Assembly: GCA_030950965.1 (NCBI GenBank)
Contig: JAUZQP010000162.1
Span: forward strand, 1-7,647
Direction: 5' to 3'
DNA: 7,647 nt
DNA from: Mariprofundaceae bacterium
GTDB taxonomy: Bacteria; Pseudomonadota; Zetaproteobacteria; Mariprofundales; Mariprofundaceae
A model generated the notes under the pieces. It had not been told where the DNA came from. It did not search any database and saw only the letters and a program-made list of their open reading frames with translations. Positions 1 through 6,127 of this stretch are shown piece by piece. The translations under genes and the position numbers were made by a program. The first letter of the stretch is position 1. Every line of letters begins with the position of its first letter.

Positions 1-153
1 TTTAAAGACGAATACTTTTGGCATGACCTAGATACGTATCAAAATAGCGACTGGTACCGCTTCCAGGAAGCGGTCAAAGAACATGAACGCTATGCCATTG
101 AACTGCTCACACCCACCTTCCATAAAATGGGTGTCGATTTACGGGTGGTGTGA
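1..153 (+). CDS. C-terminal 50 residues of an unrecognised protein (5' end outside window)
   Basis: An open frame enters from the left edge in frame 1 and ends at TGA 151-153. The visible 50 residues are rich in aromatic and charged residues, with a run of Trp, Tyr, Phe and His near the left edge and a Glu/Lys/His-rich helix-like middle. They end in a short beta-like stretch, GVDLRVV. No signal peptide, membrane segment or catalytic motif can be judged from so short a tail, and I do not recognise the family. The stop overlaps the ATG of the next gene by one base (TGATG), which suggests translational coupling and a shared operon with the phospholipase A2-like gene. Confidence 0.7.
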   Translation, partial: FKDEYFWHDLDTYQNSDWYRFQEAVKEHERYAIELLTPTFHKMGVDLRVV

Positions 154-455
154 TGACTGAACATCCCCACGGTCAAGATGAACCGATCAAACCCTTTGTT
201 ACCGACCAATGTACCCTATTCCCGGATGGTGATTGGGGTGGTTGTTGCGTCGAGCATGATCGTGCCTATTGGCGTGGTGGCACACGGCAACAACGGCGCG
301 AAGCTGACATTGAAGTGATGCGCTGTGTTGCCGCTCGTGGTCATCCGTGGGTTGCTATGGTGATGTATGTAGGCGTTCGCGTCGGTGGCACACCATGGTT
401 ACCCACGGCATGGCGTTGGGGCTTTGGTTATAAATTCCCGCGTGGCTACCGCTGA
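153..455 (+). CDS. Small protein with phospholipase A2-like CCxxHD motif
   Basis: This encodes 100 residues if started at ATG 153; a GTG at 150 is an alternative one codon upstream. Seen directly: Cys20, a Gly/Asp-rich loop at 21-30 (PDGDWGG), then Cys31-Cys32-x-x-His35-Asp36, and about 16 residues later Asp52 and Cys58 in a helix-like stretch. In the secreted phospholipase A2 fold, a CCxxHD helix carries the catalytic His and the calcium-binding Asp. A second helix supplies a catalytic Asp and a disulfide Cys, so His35/Asp52 could form the dyad. The C-terminal third (65-90) is hydrophobic and Trp-rich and may touch membranes. There is no classical signal peptide, which is odd for a disulfide-bonded fold. 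It is coupled to the gene upstream and lies 13 bases before the nuclease-like gene. Enzyme activity is inferred from the motif only. Confidence 0.72.
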   Translation: MTEHPHGQDEPIKPFVTDQCTLFPDGDWGGCCVEHDRAYWRGGTRQQRREADIEVMRCVAARGHPWVAMVMYVGVRVGGTPWLPTAWRWGFGYKFPRGYR

Positions 456-468
456 AAGGATATGTTTT

Positions 469-2016
469 ATGCGTAAAAAACTACCCATCGGCATTCAAAC
501 CTTTGAAAAAATGATAGATGAAGGTTGTTGTTATGTTGATAAAACAGGATTGATTCAACCATTGGTGGAGGGCGGGCAATATTACTTTATTTCCCGCCCG
601 CGCCGTTTTGGTAAATCGTTGTTGGTGAGTACGCTCGCCGCACTCTTTGCGGGTAAACGCAAGTTGTTCCATGGTCTTGCTATAGAACCTTATTGGGATT
701 GGTTGAAGTCCTACCCTGTTATGCATATCAGCTTCGGTGGCGGTATGGTGGATAGCCGCGAAGCCTTGGATAGCCGCTTGCGCGATATTTTAGCTGGTTA
801 CGAACGCGAGTTTAAGCTGCCGCCATTAAGCGAAGGCATTCCTGGGCGTTTCGGTGATCTCATTAGTCGGGCAAAAAAGAAATTTGGGCAGCCAGTTGTG
901 TTGTTGATCGACGAATACGATAAACCGATTCTTGATAACTTGGTGGCAGGGCGCGATGACATAGCCATTGCCGTGCGCGAAGGCTTGAAAGGCTTTTATT
1001 CCGTCATTAAAGATTCGGACAGTCATATTCGTTTCGCGCTGCTTACGGGGGTAAGCAAGTTCTCCAAGGTTTCGCTGTTTAGTGGTTTGAATAATTTACA
1101 AGATATTACGCTAGATAGCCGTTATGCCAGCCTTTGCGGTTACACGGATGTTGAACTGCGTCATACCTTCGATGCTTGGCTGGACGGCGTGGATATGGAT
1201 GAAGTTCGCCGCTGGTACAATGGTTACAACTTTGATGGCGAACCTGTTTACAATCCGTTTGATGTGTTACTTTATTTGGATAAACGTGAGTTTCGCAACT
1301 ATTGGTTCGAGACGGGTAGTCCGTCCTTTCTCATACGGATGTTACAACAGAATCAGTATTACATCCCTGATTTGCATTCGATTGAGGCGGATAACAATCT
1401 GCTGAGTAGCTTCGATGTTGGTTGTATCGAGATAGAGCCATTACTGTTTCAAACGGGCTATTTGACCATTGAGAGTAAACAGCAGATTGCGGGTGATCTG
1501 GTTTACACATTGAAAACGCCCAACTATGAGGTGTGGCATTCGCTGCATAAAAATATCCTCAACTATTTGGTTCATCGCAGTGCGGTGCGGCAGAAGAATA
1601 GCTTGGCTCTTTACCGTTGCCTCACATCAGGTGATCCTTATGCGTTGCGTGATTTATTCCATACTTTTTTTGCCTCCATTCCACACGATTGGTACCGCAA
1701 TAATCAGCTAGCACACTATGAAGGTTATTATTGTTCCATCGTTTACTGCTATTTTTCCGCCCTTGGGTTGGAAGTGGTCGCCGAAGATGCGACCAGTAAA
1801 GGACGTATTGATATAACTGTGAAGTTAGAACATCGTATCTTTATTATCGAATTTAAGGTGGTTGACATGGAAGGCGATGGCAGCGCGTTGGCACAAATTA
1901 AGGCTAAAGGTTATGCTGAAAAATATGTGGGAGATGGCGAAGTTTGGCTGATTGGGGTGAGTTTTAATAGTATTGAGCGTAATATTGTTGGCTTTGAAGC
2001 TGAGATGTATGGATGA
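469..2016 (+). CDS. AAA-ATPase-like / PD-(D/E)XK nuclease-like protein (AAA-ATPase_like + PDDEXK_9 architecture)
   Basis: The protein has 515 residues. The start chosen is ATG 469, because AAAGGA at 455-460 sits 8 bases upstream and the family begins with a KLPIGIQTFEKMI-type N-terminus. An in-frame ATG at 385 would overlap the previous gene by 71 bases and add 28 unrelated residues. Domains: an AAA-like NTPase with the Walker A-like RPRRFGKS (43-50), Walker B VVLLIDEYD (143-151) and a sensor-like LLTGVSKFSK (191-200). A middle helical region contains YNPFDVLLYL (261-270). The C-terminal PD-(D/E)XK-type fold has Asp448 in GRIDIT, Glu461-x-Lys463 in IIEFK, and a following helix with Gln476 and Tyr482. 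These proteins are common, often multicopy, accessory proteins; nuclease activity is predicted but the cellular role is poorly known. Base composition looks more AT-rich than valS, consistent with acquisition. Probably in an operon with the two preceding genes. Confidence 0.92.
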   Translation: MRKKLPIGIQTFEKMIDEGCCYVDKTGLIQPLVEGGQYYFISRPRRFGKSLLVSTLAALFAGKRKLFHGLAIEPYWDWLKSYPVMHISFGGGMVDSREALDSRLRDILAGYEREFKLPPLSEGIPGRFGDLISRAKKKFGQPVVLLIDEYDKPILDNLVAGRDDIAIAVREGLKGFYSVIKDSDSHIRFALLTGVSKFSKVSLFSGLNNLQDITLDSRYASLCGYTDVELRHTFDAWLDGVDMDEVRRWYNGYNFDGEPVYNPFDVLLYLDKREFRNYWFETGSPSFLIRMLQQNQYYIPDLHSIEADNNLLSSFDVGCIEIEPLLFQTGYLTIESKQQIAGDLVYTLKTPNYEVWHSLHKNILNYLVHRSAVRQKNSLALYRCLTSGDPYALRDLFHTFFASIPHDWYRNNQLAHYEGYYCSIVYCYFSALGLEVVAEDATSKGRIDITVKLEHRIFIIEFKVVDMEGDGSALAQIKAKGYAEKYVGDGEVWLIGVSFNSIERNIVGFEAEMYG

Positions 2017-2043
2017 CAAATTTTGCGGTGTTGAAGTTTTTTT

Positions 2044-2152
2044 GAGCAGTAACTCTCATGAATGAGACACTCAGCCTGAGCATTATTCAGCGAACAGGTA
2101 AGCGCGTGAGCTATTCGCGAAGCAGAACAAGCATCATGAGAGTTGCTGGCTC
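2044..2152. repeat. 109-bp inverted-repeat element, possible MITE
   Basis: The left arm at 2044-2061 (GAGCAGTAACTCTCATGA) pairs with the right arm at 2134-2152 (TCATGAGAGTTGCTGGCTC). AACTCTCATGA is a perfect 11-base core, and the rest matches with one mismatch and one inserted base. The 72-base interior holds small palindromes, CTCAGCCTGAG at 2070-2080 and TTCGCGAA at 2114-2121, but no reading frame. Immediately outside both arms lies an imperfect direct repeat: TTGAAGTTTTTTT (2031-2043) and TTGAGTTTTTACA (2153-2165). This could be a decayed target duplication. A plain transcription-termination or RNA-stability structure between the nuclease-like gene and rpsT is the alternative. Confidence 0.55.
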
Positions 2153-2165
2153 TTGAGTTTTTACA

Positions 2166-2193
2166 TTGACAAAAATAGCCTAGACCATATTAT
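2166..2193 (+). promoter_or_regulatory. Predicted sigma70-type promoter of rpsT
   Basis: A perfect -35 hexamer TTGACA (2166-2171) is followed after 16 bases by TATTAT (2188-2193), a five-of-six match to the -10 consensus. Transcription would begin near 2200 and give a leader of about 60 bases before the rpsT start. It lies just downstream of the 109-bp inverted repeat, whose possible target duplication ends where the -35 box begins. Confidence 0.75.
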
Positions 2194-2261
2194 CCGCCGA
2201 CTTTTCTCGGGTGAGCCTTGTCGATGCCCGTTATTTCTTTATATTATTTGGAGACATCACC

Positions 2262-2525
2262 GTGGCTAACCATGTATCCGCACTCAAACGTGCTCGTCAA
2301 GACGAAAAAAAACGTACGCAGAATCGTGGGCAACGCTCAGAAATGCGTACTGCTATTAAAAAAGTTCAAGCTGCTGTTGCTGCTGGTGATAAAGATGGAG
2401 CTAACGCTTTATTGGGTACTGCAATTTCGATGCTTGACCGCGCTGGACGCAAAGGCTTGATTCATGCTAGCCAAGCATCACGTCGTGTTTCTCGCTTGAA
2501 TACTTCGGTAAAAGCACTGGCGTAG
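2262..2525 (+). CDS. rpsT: 30S ribosomal protein S20
   Basis: This encodes 87 residues, the same length as E. coli S20, a primary 16S rRNA-binding protein of the small subunit. The sequence is rich in Lys and Arg and keeps the family pattern: N-terminal ANHVSALKRARQ, central RTAIKKVQAA, then GLIHASQASRR and a C-terminal KALA. The start is GTG 2262, supported by TTGGAG at 2248-2253 eight bases upstream and by the conserved ANH start; an upstream GTG at 2211 would add 17 unrelated residues. A non-ATG start is also known for E. coli rpsT (UUG), where it contributes to autogenous control; similar control here is inference. The stop is TAG 2523-2525, followed at once by in-frame TAA. The G of that TAG is the first base of an inserted mobile element. 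Confidence 0.97.
   Translation: MANHVSALKRARQDEKKRTQNRGQRSEMRTAIKKVQAAVAAGDKDGANALLGTAISMLDRAGRKGLIHASQASRRVSRLNTSVKALA
2517..2524. repeat. Left copy of 8-bp target-site duplication CTGGCGTA
   Basis: CTGGCGTA abuts the left end of the 121-bp element and recurs exactly at its right end (2646-2653). Here it encodes the last codons of rpsT (CTG GCG) plus the first two bases of the stop codon. Confidence 0.88.
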
Positions 2526-2645
2526 TAATCATTCACACCCCTCTGTTTTTTCGCCATCAAGGCGAAAGCGCGCAGTTTACGCTTGGGTAAATGAGCACTT
2601 TCAACGCAGAGGGCGGAAAAATCAGTGGGGGGAGTGAATGATTAC
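2525..2645. mobile_element. 121-bp non-autonomous element (MITE) with IS66-like ends
   Basis: The ends are a perfect 12-bp terminal inverted repeat, GTAATCATTCAC (2525-2536) and GTGAATGATTAC (2634-2645). The match continues imperfectly inwards through a C-rich and then T-rich stretch to CGCC. The whole element can fold into one long imperfect hairpin with apex TTTAC/GTAAA (2576-2580, 2587-2591). It is bounded on both sides by CTGGCGTA. Ends beginning with GTAA together with 8-bp target duplications are the established signature of the IS66 family, so I infer an IS66-mobilised MITE. It carries no gene. The insertion lies within the rpsT stop codon, between TA and A, and restores a stop as TAG TAA. 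Confidence 0.88.
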
Positions 2646-2653
2646 CTGGCGTA
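2646..2653. repeat. Right copy of 8-bp target-site duplication CTGGCGTA
   Basis: This is the exact repeat of 2517-2524. The base after it is A, so CTG GCG TAA, the presumed ancestral end of rpsT, is preserved here as untranslated sequence. Confidence 0.88.
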
Positions 2654-2688
2654 AGCCACTTCTGCACATAGTAAACACTGTTTTTTTG

Positions 2689-2719
2689 AAAGGCTGGAAT
2701 TTATATTCCAGCCTTTTTT
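2689..2719 (+). terminator. Rho-independent terminator of rpsT
   Basis: A perfect 9-bp stem, GGCTGGAAT (2692-2700) and ATTCCAGCC (2705-2713), has a 4-base loop TTAT. It is followed by six T (2714-2719) and preceded by AAA. It ends the rpsT transcript. Because of the inserted 121-bp element and duplication it now lies about 165 bases past the stop codon instead of about 38. Confidence 0.93.
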
Positions 2720-2722
2720 CGT

Positions 2723-2752
2723 TTGCGGACTGGCAAAAAGCTGTGGCATAAC
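2723..2752 (+). promoter_or_regulatory. Possible weak promoter for the hypothetical gene and valS
   Basis: TTGCGG (2723-2728) and CATAAC (2747-2752) are separated by 18 bases, with TG one base before the -10-like box. A promoter is expected here because the rpsT terminator ends at 2719 and the next gene starts at 2766. The boxes match the consensus only moderately. If used, the leader would be only a few bases long. Confidence 0.3.
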
Positions 2753-2765
2753 TACCATTGCGCAG

Positions 2766-3164
2766 ATGAAGCAGGAACTGGATTCAGAACAAATATTTGA
2801 ACGTTTGGATGACATGCTACGCCATAGCGAGCGTAAAGGTCGTGTCCCTGACGGTGCCCCCCCTAAAGATGTCGCTACAAACGAAGTGGCCGACCTAGAA
2901 CATAATCATTTTGAAGAAGTCCCACGTATGATGTTGACCGAAGAGATGATGGTTTCATCACCGGTATCGACTGCTCATGTGGCGTTGTCGCTGGAACACC
3001 TCCAGCTTGATGAGGAGCAGGTGGAAGCATTGGTGGCGCAGATTTACACCGATGTAAACGCACGCATTGAAGCTTCGCTGAATGCATGGATTGATGAATC
3101 CTTACAAAAGCGTGTGCTGGAAATGACCGCAACGCGTCAGCGTGACCCCTCTTTAAGCCATTAA
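2766..3164 (+). CDS. Hypothetical acidic protein upstream of valS
   Basis: This encodes 132 residues, and I do not recognise the family with confidence. It is Glu/Asp-rich and mostly predicted helical, with no signal peptide, membrane segment or Cys motif. The C-terminal part (about 80-125) is an amphipathic helix-like stretch, DEEQVEALVAQIYTDVNARI, followed by a segment with repeated Leu, Trp and Arg. The N-terminal half is low in hydrophobics and may be disordered. No clear Shine-Dalgarno precedes ATG 2766; ATG 2814 (residue 17) is an alternative start with a weak GGA nearby. It lies between the rpsT terminator and valS, with only 37 bases to valS, so the two are probably co-transcribed. 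Many gammaproteobacteria have a small gene (often holC) just before valS, but this one does not look like holC. Confidence 0.75.
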   Translation: MKQELDSEQIFERLDDMLRHSERKGRVPDGAPPKDVATNEVADLEHNHFEEVPRMMLTEEMMVSSPVSTAHVALSLEHLQLDEEQVEALVAQIYTDVNARIEASLNAWIDESLQKRVLEMTATRQRDPSLSH

Positions 3165-3201
3165 AATTACCGCACTAATCCCTTTAAGACAAGAGAATAC
3201 T

Positions 3202-5832
3202 ATGAACGAATTGGATAAAACTTACGACCCGCAGGCCGTCGAGCCGATCATTAACGAAAGCTGGTTGCAGTCGGATGCCTTCCGTCCTGCTGCGGTAGCA
3301 GATGAGGCGTACTGCATTGTGATTCCGCCGCCTAACGTAACGGGCAGCCTGCACATGGGGCATGCTTTCACCTTTACGATTCAGGATATGTTGATTCGCT
3401 GGCAGCGCATGCAGGGCAAATCCGTACTGTGGCAACCGGGTACCGACCATGCGGGTATTGCGACGCAGATGGTGGTGGAACGGCTACTTGATAAGGAGGG
3501 CTTGCACCGTCGTGATATGGGGCGCGAAGCCTTTTTGGAGCGGGTATGGCAGTGGAAGGAGCATTCTGGGGGCACGATTGTTAGTCAGTTGAAGCGCATC
3601 GGTGCATCGTGCGATTGGAGTCGTGAACGTTTTACGCTGGACGATGGTTTGTCCGAATCGGTGCGTGAAGTGTTTGTCCGTTTGTATGAAGAGGGACTGA
3701 TTTACCGTGGTAAGCGTCTGGTCAACTGGGATCCCGTGTTGGAAACGGCAGTCTCTGACCTAGAGGTAGAACACGAGGAAGAAGAGGGGCATTTCTGGCA
3801 TATTTGTTACCCCATTGCTGACACGCCGAATGAACATGTGATTATTGCCACTACGCGCCCAGAAACCCTGCTCGGTGATGCGGCGGTGGCGGTTCATCCC
3901 GACGATGAACGGTATGCGTATTTAATCGGAAAAGAGCTGGTGTTGCCGTTGATGGGGCGCACCATCCCTGTGATTGCGGATGACTATGTGGATCCTGAAT
4001 TCGGTACAGGCTGTGTGAAGATTACACCAGCGCATGACTTTAATGATTACGAAGTCGGTCAGCGTCACGACCTACCGTTGATGAATATTTTCACCCATCG
4101 AGCGCATATTATTGCTGATGCGGCGATTCCTGAAGTGTACCATGGCATGGATCGTTACGAAGCACGGGAACATATTGTGGCTGACCTAGATGCTGCGGGC
4201 TTGCTCTACAAGGTCGAGGCGCATAAACATAAAATCGGTCGTGGCGATCGTTCGCATGCGGTGATTGAACCCTATTTGACCGATCAATGGTATGTGGATA
4301 TTAAACCGTTGGCAGAGCCGGCGATTGCAGCGGTTGAGCAGGGTGATATTCGTTTTGTGCCTGGTCATTGGGATAAAACCTATTTTGAATGGATGCGTAA
4401 TATCCAAGATTGGTGTATTTCTCGTCAACTGTGGTGGGGACATCGTATTCCTGCATGGTATTGTGACGATTGCGATCATATCACTGTAGCGAAAGGCGAA
4501 CCTACGCAGTGCCAAGGTTGTGGCGGCTCGCATATCCATCAAGATGAAGATGTGTTGGATACATGGTTTTCTTCTGCCTTATGGCCATTCTCCACCCTTG
4601 GCTGGCCTGAGAAAACGGAAGAGCTGGCGCGTTTTTACCCTACGCAAGTGCTGGTTACAGGCTTTGATATTATTTTCTTCTGGGTCGCTAGAATGATTAT
4701 GATGGGGCTGAAGTTTACGGGCGATGTACCGTTCCGTGATATTTATATTCATGCCCTGATTCGCGATGCCCAAGGGCAGAAAATGTCCAAGTCCAAGGGT
4801 AATGTGATTGACCCGTTGGAGATCATCGACAGCTATGGCGCGGATGCACTGCGCTTCACCTTGGCGCACATGGCAACACCAGGGCGGGACATTAAGCTGG
4901 ACACCAAGCGTATTGAGTCCAACCGTAACTTCATGAATAAGATCTGGAATGCTGCGCGTTTTGTATTCATGAATCGCGGCGATGCTGCGCCCGATGTGAC
5001 TTGTCAGCCAAACCAGGAAGTGAACCGTTGGATTATTGGTGAGTTGAACAACACCTTGGCGCAGGTGGAAGCGGACTTGGAAGCTTACCGCTTCCACGAA
5101 GTAGCTTCGTCGTTGTATGCTTTCATTTGGGGTAACTACTGTGATTGGTATGTGGAAGCAGCCAAGGTCGCGCTCTACGGTGACGATGAGGCAGTTAAAG
5201 CGGAAACGCAGGTGGTGATGCTCACTGTGTTGGATCAATGGCTGCGTATGCTGCATCCGATTTGTCCCTTTATTACCGAAACATTGTTCCGTCAATTACA
5301 CGGTGCAGACAGCATGTTAGCGGTTGCTGCATGGCCGAAAACGTTGGTCTGTGAAGCTGCATCGCCGCGCATGGCGTTGGTGATGGATATAGTGTCTGCC
5401 ATTCGTTCTATTCGTGGTGAAATGAATGTGTCGCCTGGTAAAAAGGTCACCGCGATGATTGCCGTGGAAGGTGAAGTTGCGGACTATTTGCAAGCGCAAG
5501 CACCATTGCTGAAGAGCTTGGCGCGTATCGAAACTCTCAGCTTTATTGCTGTCGATGCGCAAGTGGATGGGGCGGCAGTCGCACCACTGAATGGCTGCAC
5601 GGTGTGGTTGCCGTTGGCTGGTTTGGTCAACCTCGATGAAGAACGAGCGCGCATCAGCAAGAACCTCGCTCGTCTGCAAAAAACAGCGGATAAGTTAAAC
5701 GCCAAGCTGGGTAACGAACGCTTTTTGAAAAACGCTCCCGATGACGTGGTGACAAAAGTGAAAGATGAATTGCAGCAAGTAGAAGAGCAACGCGCCGAAC
5801 TCGAATCCGCCGCCGCAAGACTGCCTGGGTAA
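3202..5832 (+). CDS. valS: Valyl-tRNA synthetase
   Basis: This 876-residue class Ia aminoacyl-tRNA synthetase charges tRNA-Val with valine in the cytoplasm and edits misactivated threonine. ATG 3202 is preceded by AAGAGA at 3191-3196. Seen in order: PPPNVTGSLHMGH, with the HIGH-type signature at 51-54; the CP1 editing domain with ATTRPETLLGD (216-226) and AHDFNDYEVG (277-286); a zinc-ribbon-like pair CxxC at 421-424 and 437-440; DTWFSSALWPF (453-463); KMSKS (527-531); the helical anticodon-binding domain; and a C-terminal coiled-coil arm (about 810-875) rich in Glu, Lys, Arg and Leu that contacts tRNA. It is shorter than E. coli ValRS (951 residues), and the four-Cys site is absent from E. 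coli but present in Thermus ValRS. The stop TAA is followed directly by in-frame TAG. No intrinsic terminator with a T-tract follows. Confidence 0.98.
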   Translation: MNELDKTYDPQAVEPIINESWLQSDAFRPAAVADEAYCIVIPPPNVTGSLHMGHAFTFTIQDMLIRWQRMQGKSVLWQPGTDHAGIATQMVVERLLDKEGLHRRDMGREAFLERVWQWKEHSGGTIVSQLKRIGASCDWSRERFTLDDGLSESVREVFVRLYEEGLIYRGKRLVNWDPVLETAVSDLEVEHEEEEGHFWHICYPIADTPNEHVIIATTRPETLLGDAAVAVHPDDERYAYLIGKELVLPLMGRTIPVIADDYVDPEFGTGCVKITPAHDFNDYEVGQRHDLPLMNIFTHRAHIIADAAIPEVYHGMDRYEAREHIVADLDAAGLLYKVEAHKHKIGRGDRSHAVIEPYLTDQWYVDIKPLAEPAIAAVEQGDIRFVPGHWDKTYFEWMRNIQDWCISRQLWWGHRIPAWYCDDCDHITVAKGEPTQCQGCGGSHIHQDEDVLDTWFSSALWPFSTLGWPEKTEELARFYPTQVLVTGFDIIFFWVARMIMMGLKFTGDVPFRDIYIHALIRDAQGQKMSKSKGNVIDPLEIIDSYGADALRFTLAHMATPGRDIKLDTKRIESNRNFMNKIWNAARFVFMNRGDAAPDVTCQPNQEVNRWIIGELNNTLAQVEADLEAYRFHEVASSLYAFIWGNYCDWYVEAAKVALYGDDEAVKAETQVVMLTVLDQWLRMLHPICPFITETLFRQLHGADSMLAVAAWPKTLVCEAASPRMALVMDIVSAIRSIRGEMNVSPGKKVTAMIAVEGEVADYLQAQAPLLKSLARIETLSFIAVDAQVDGAAVAPLNGCTVWLPLAGLVNLDEERARISKNLARLQKTADKLNAKLGNERFLKNAPDDVVTKVKDELQQVEEQRAELESAAARLPG

Positions 5833-6097
5833 TAGCTTGGGTGGTATTCGCCGCGCACTTAACCTGAATTATTCACAAATACTGTCGCGCCCTTGCTTGC
5901 CCCTTTGTCTGCAACGAATACCCTGCTAGTCGAGCGTATCCATTGGTACGCTACTCCCAGCAAGGCATCCGTTACAAACAAAGTTTCTACGCAATCATCA
6001 CGACGATTTATGAATAATTCAGGTTAAAGCCTATGATGCGATTGAGTTTATTGATGATCGTGAAGGGAACATATTTACGGCGATTGTTTCGTTGTAA
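5831..6097 (+). pseudogene. C-terminal remnant of an AlbA_2/ATP-binding regulator-like gene, split by a MITE
   Basis: Two pieces in one frame, 5831-5862 and 6028-6097, become continuous when the 161-bp element and one TTAA are removed. Together they read NSLGGIRRALKAYDAIEF, then IDDREGNIFTAIVSL and TAA at 6095-6097. This resembles the extreme C-terminus of the AlbA_2-type (divergent AAA-4) putative transcriptional regulators/ATP-binding proteins, which often end with a GIRRALKAYPxIxFxDDRxGxxFTA-like pattern; I recall this from family knowledge and have not searched it. The frame stays open only back to a TAG at 5780-5782 inside valS, so at most about 26 codons precede the visible homology and the rest of the gene is missing. 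It is a relic left beside valS, not a functional gene. Confidence 0.62.
5859..6027. mobile_element. 161-bp palindromic non-autonomous element between TTAA sites
   Basis: The terminal inverted repeats are CCTGAATTATTCACAAAT (5863-5880) and ATTTATGAATAATTCAGG (6006-6023), with one mismatch in 18. They are bounded by TTAA on each side (5859-5862 and 6024-6027), which I read as a 4-bp target duplication. Pairing continues inwards with interruptions: CTTTGT/ACAAAG-type, CTGCT/AGCAAG-type, and the apex AGCGTA (5933-5938) with TACGCT (5947-5952). The entire element can therefore fold as one long imperfect hairpin. There is no gene inside. Ends starting CCTG with a 4-5 bp duplication are compatible with the IS1380 family, but that assignment is tentative. 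It interrupts the relic reading frame described here, which is independent support for insertion. Confidence 0.8.
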
Positions 6098-6127
6098 GGG
6101 ATATGGATTTCTTTACACCTATAAGTC

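Noticed and set aside
385..468. Upstream in-frame ATG extending the AAA/PD-(D/E)XK protein by 28 residues
   Set aside because: It would overlap the preceding gene by 71 bases, lacks a ribosome site, and adds residues unlike the family N-terminus; ATG 469 has AAAGGA at good spacing.
2036..2043. T-run after the nuclease-like gene as an intrinsic terminator
   Set aside because: No stem-loop immediately precedes GTTTTTTT; the T-run instead forms part of the imperfect direct repeat beside the 109-bp element.
2525..2645. The 121-bp hairpin as an rpsT terminator or S20-binding regulatory RNA
   Set aside because: Exact 8-bp flanking duplications and GTAA ends fit a transposition product better, and a proper terminator is present at 2689-2719.
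4579..5295. Long 238-residue open frame on the minus strand inside valS
   Set aside because: It is antisense to the conserved catalytic core of valS, has a His/Asn/Gln-rich composition typical of reverse-complement frames, and shows no recognisable domain.
5484..5858. Minus-strand open frame of 124 residues over the valS 3' end
   Set aside because: It is the complement of the valS C-terminal coiled-coil; its Ser/Arg-rich composition follows from that coding sequence.
6120..6125. TATAAG as a -10 box for the AIM24 gene
   Set aside because: No acceptable -35 box lies 16-18 bases upstream, and the REP pair would lie in the leader; too weak to annotate.
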